A stretch of 64,000 bases of DNA, taken from assembly GCF_018156225.1 (NCBI RefSeq), contig NZ_JAGTAR010000029.1, positions 1-64,000 on the forward strand, given 5' to 3'. The notes beneath the pieces were generated by a model that was not told the DNA's origin, ran no database searches, and saw only the letters and a program-made list of their open reading frames with translations. Below, one piece after another: positions 63,107-64,000 of this stretch. Every line of letters starts with the position of its first letter. Within the stretch, counting starts at the first letter, position 1. The DNA is from Carboxylicivirga sediminis (GTDB lineage: Bacteria; Bacteroidota; Bacteroidia; Bacteroidales; Marinilabiliaceae). Made by a program: the position numbers and the translations under genes.

Positions 63107-64000
63107 ATGAAAATTTCTGGTAATATTGTTGATGTTATAAATAATGAAATATTCCCTGGTGTTATTGAGGTTGTAAATAATACCATTATTTCTATTTCTA
63201 AAAATACCAATACTTATTCTAATTATATTTTACCTGGACTCGTTGATAGTCATGTACACATCGAAAGTAGTATGTTAACTCCTTCTCGATTTGCTCAACT
63301 AGTTGTTCCACGTGGAACGGTTGGAGTGGTTTCTGACCCACATGAGATAGCTAATGTAATGGGGGTGAAAGGTGTGGAGTATATGATACAGGATGCCAAA
63401 AATGTACCTCTCAAGTGTTATTTTGGTGTGCCTTCATGTGTTCCAGCAACCAATTTTGAAACATCAGGATATGAGATTACGGAGAAGGATGTAGAATATT
63501 TATTAGAAAATGGAGCTCCTTTTTTGGCTGAAATGATGAATTTTCCCGGTGTTATTCACGATGATAAATCTGTGTGGAACAAGTTAAAATTAGCTCAAAA
63601 ATTCAAGGTACCCATCGATGGACACGCTCCAGGTTTGCGTGGAGAGGAGCTGAAAAAGTATGCTTCAGGTGGCATAACAACCGATCATGAGAGTTTTAGT
63701 ATTGATGAGGCGCTGGATAAAATTAAGTATGGTATTAAGTCTCAAATAAGAGAGGGGAGTGCTGCTCGTAATTTTGAAGCATTACATCCGCTTATTACCA
63801 AAGAACCCTTCAATACAATGCTCTGCACTGATGATAGTCATCCTGATTTGATATTAGCAAAAGGACACATTGATCGCCTCGTACGTTTAGGTTTAACTAA
63901 AGGATACTCTATTTTTGAAATGTACCAAGTAGCCGTGGTGAATCCTGTTAAGCATTATAATTTGCCAGTTGGCTTACTGCAAGAGGGAGACTCGGCTGAT
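63107..64000 (+). CDS. ade: Adenine deaminase (truncated by window end)
   Basis: Starts MKISGNIVDVINNEIFPGVI (or at 63101 with MC before it) and runs past the right edge, so only about 298 codons are present. Metal-site motif GLVDSHVHIESSML, PRGTVGVVSDPHEIANVMG, CYFGVPSCVPA, IDGHAPGL and CTDDSHP are the signatures of the amidohydrolase Ade/YfdR-type adenine deaminase, which converts adenine to hypoxanthine with NH3 release. Its 5' end is preceded by a parS site, and a second parS-like site lies within its coding region. Confidence 0.93.
   Translation, partial: MKISGNIVDVINNEIFPGVIEVVNNTIISISKNTNTYSNYILPGLVDSHVHIESSMLTPSRFAQLVVPRGTVGVVSDPHEIANVMGVKGVEYMIQDAKNVPLKCYFGVPSCVPATNFETSGYEITEKDVEYLLENGAPFLAEMMNFPGVIHDDKSVWNKLKLAQKFKVPIDGHAPGLRGEELKKYASGGITTDHESFSIDEALDKIKYGIKSQIREGSAARNFEALHPLITKEPFNTMLCTDDSHPDLILAKGHIDRLVRLGLTKGYSIFEMYQVAVVNPVKHYNLPVGLLQEGDSAD
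63304..63319. promoter_or_regulatory. parS-like site inside adenine deaminase gene
   Basis: TGTTCCACGTGGAACG, with the perfect palindrome GTTCCACGTGGAAC. 14 of 16 positions fit the ParB consensus (differences at 12 and 16). It lies in codons for VVPRGTVG, 219 bp from the exact site, so it could be a weaker secondary site or codon coincidence. Confidence 0.6.

Overview
The window looks like a chromosomal segment of a Bacteroidetes bacterium, probably a marine or anaerobic Bacteroidales/Marinilabiliales-type organism. Supporting signs are FecI/FecR-type ECF sigma and anti-sigma pairs with STN-domain outer-membrane proteins, carboxypeptidase-D-like regulatory domains, SusC-style sequence, a GH92 mannosidase, DUF4292 and gliding-group housekeeping gene order. 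Several intergenic gaps carry the Bacteroidetes -33 TTTG / -7 TAnnTTTG promoter. No rRNA, CRISPR array, prophage or insertion sequence was seen.

Layout. 0.1-3.4 kb (mostly minus): trigger factor, tRNA-Leu(UAG) with its own promoter and terminator, lptB and tatC. 3.7-13 kb (plus): recQ, a very large enzyme that I read as PPi-type PEP carboxykinase, a chemoreceptor and a Trm11-like methyltransferase. 13-17 kb (minus): a four-gene operon (DUF192, methyltransferase, CarboxypepD-reg protein, Cys-rich DUF3795-like) and an MscS channel. 17.2-20.8 kb: cupin, a DUF4139/MuiA-like protein carrying an embedded SusC-like segment, a SIMPL protein, and a Cys-rich repeat lipoprotein. 21-26 kb (minus): ECF sigma / FecR / TonB receptor operon plus an unknown lipoprotein. 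26.2-31 kb (plus): a second ECF sigma / FecR pair whose third gene is an STN+CarboxypepD protein fused to a G-x-x-x-G-x-x-N surface-repeat barrel rather than a TonB receptor, followed by a free-standing paralogue of that barrel. 31-43.6 kb: AI-2E-family transporter, M3 peptidase, lipA-lipB, recJ, methyltransferase, Na/Pi cotransporter, GH92. 43.6-46.8 kb: a sulfur/methionine locus (candidate Met/Cys-rich leader peptide, metY, hom). 46.8-51.7 kb: CDF transporter, hemW, VanZ-like, Rrf2, lutB, rpiB. 52.1-64 kb (all plus): nadA, receiver protein, ruvB, flippase, dut, TPR lipoprotein, DUF4292, EnvC-like, RsbW-like ATPase, ybeY, mnmG and a truncated adenine deaminase.

Most notable items: (1) the sigma/anti-sigma/STN-surface-repeat cassette; (2) a 33-residue leader ORF ending in a Met/Cys run ahead of metY, with alternative hairpins; (3) three parS-like sites, two of them exact matches to the ParB consensus, which suggest an origin-proximal location; (4) an identical two-block promoter motif ahead of the DUF4139 and SIMPL genes, suggesting a small regulon; (5) three GGGGTA motifs spaced exactly 52 bp apart plus an orphan terminator in a gene-free gap. 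All functional assignments are by recognition of sequence patterns; no database search was run.
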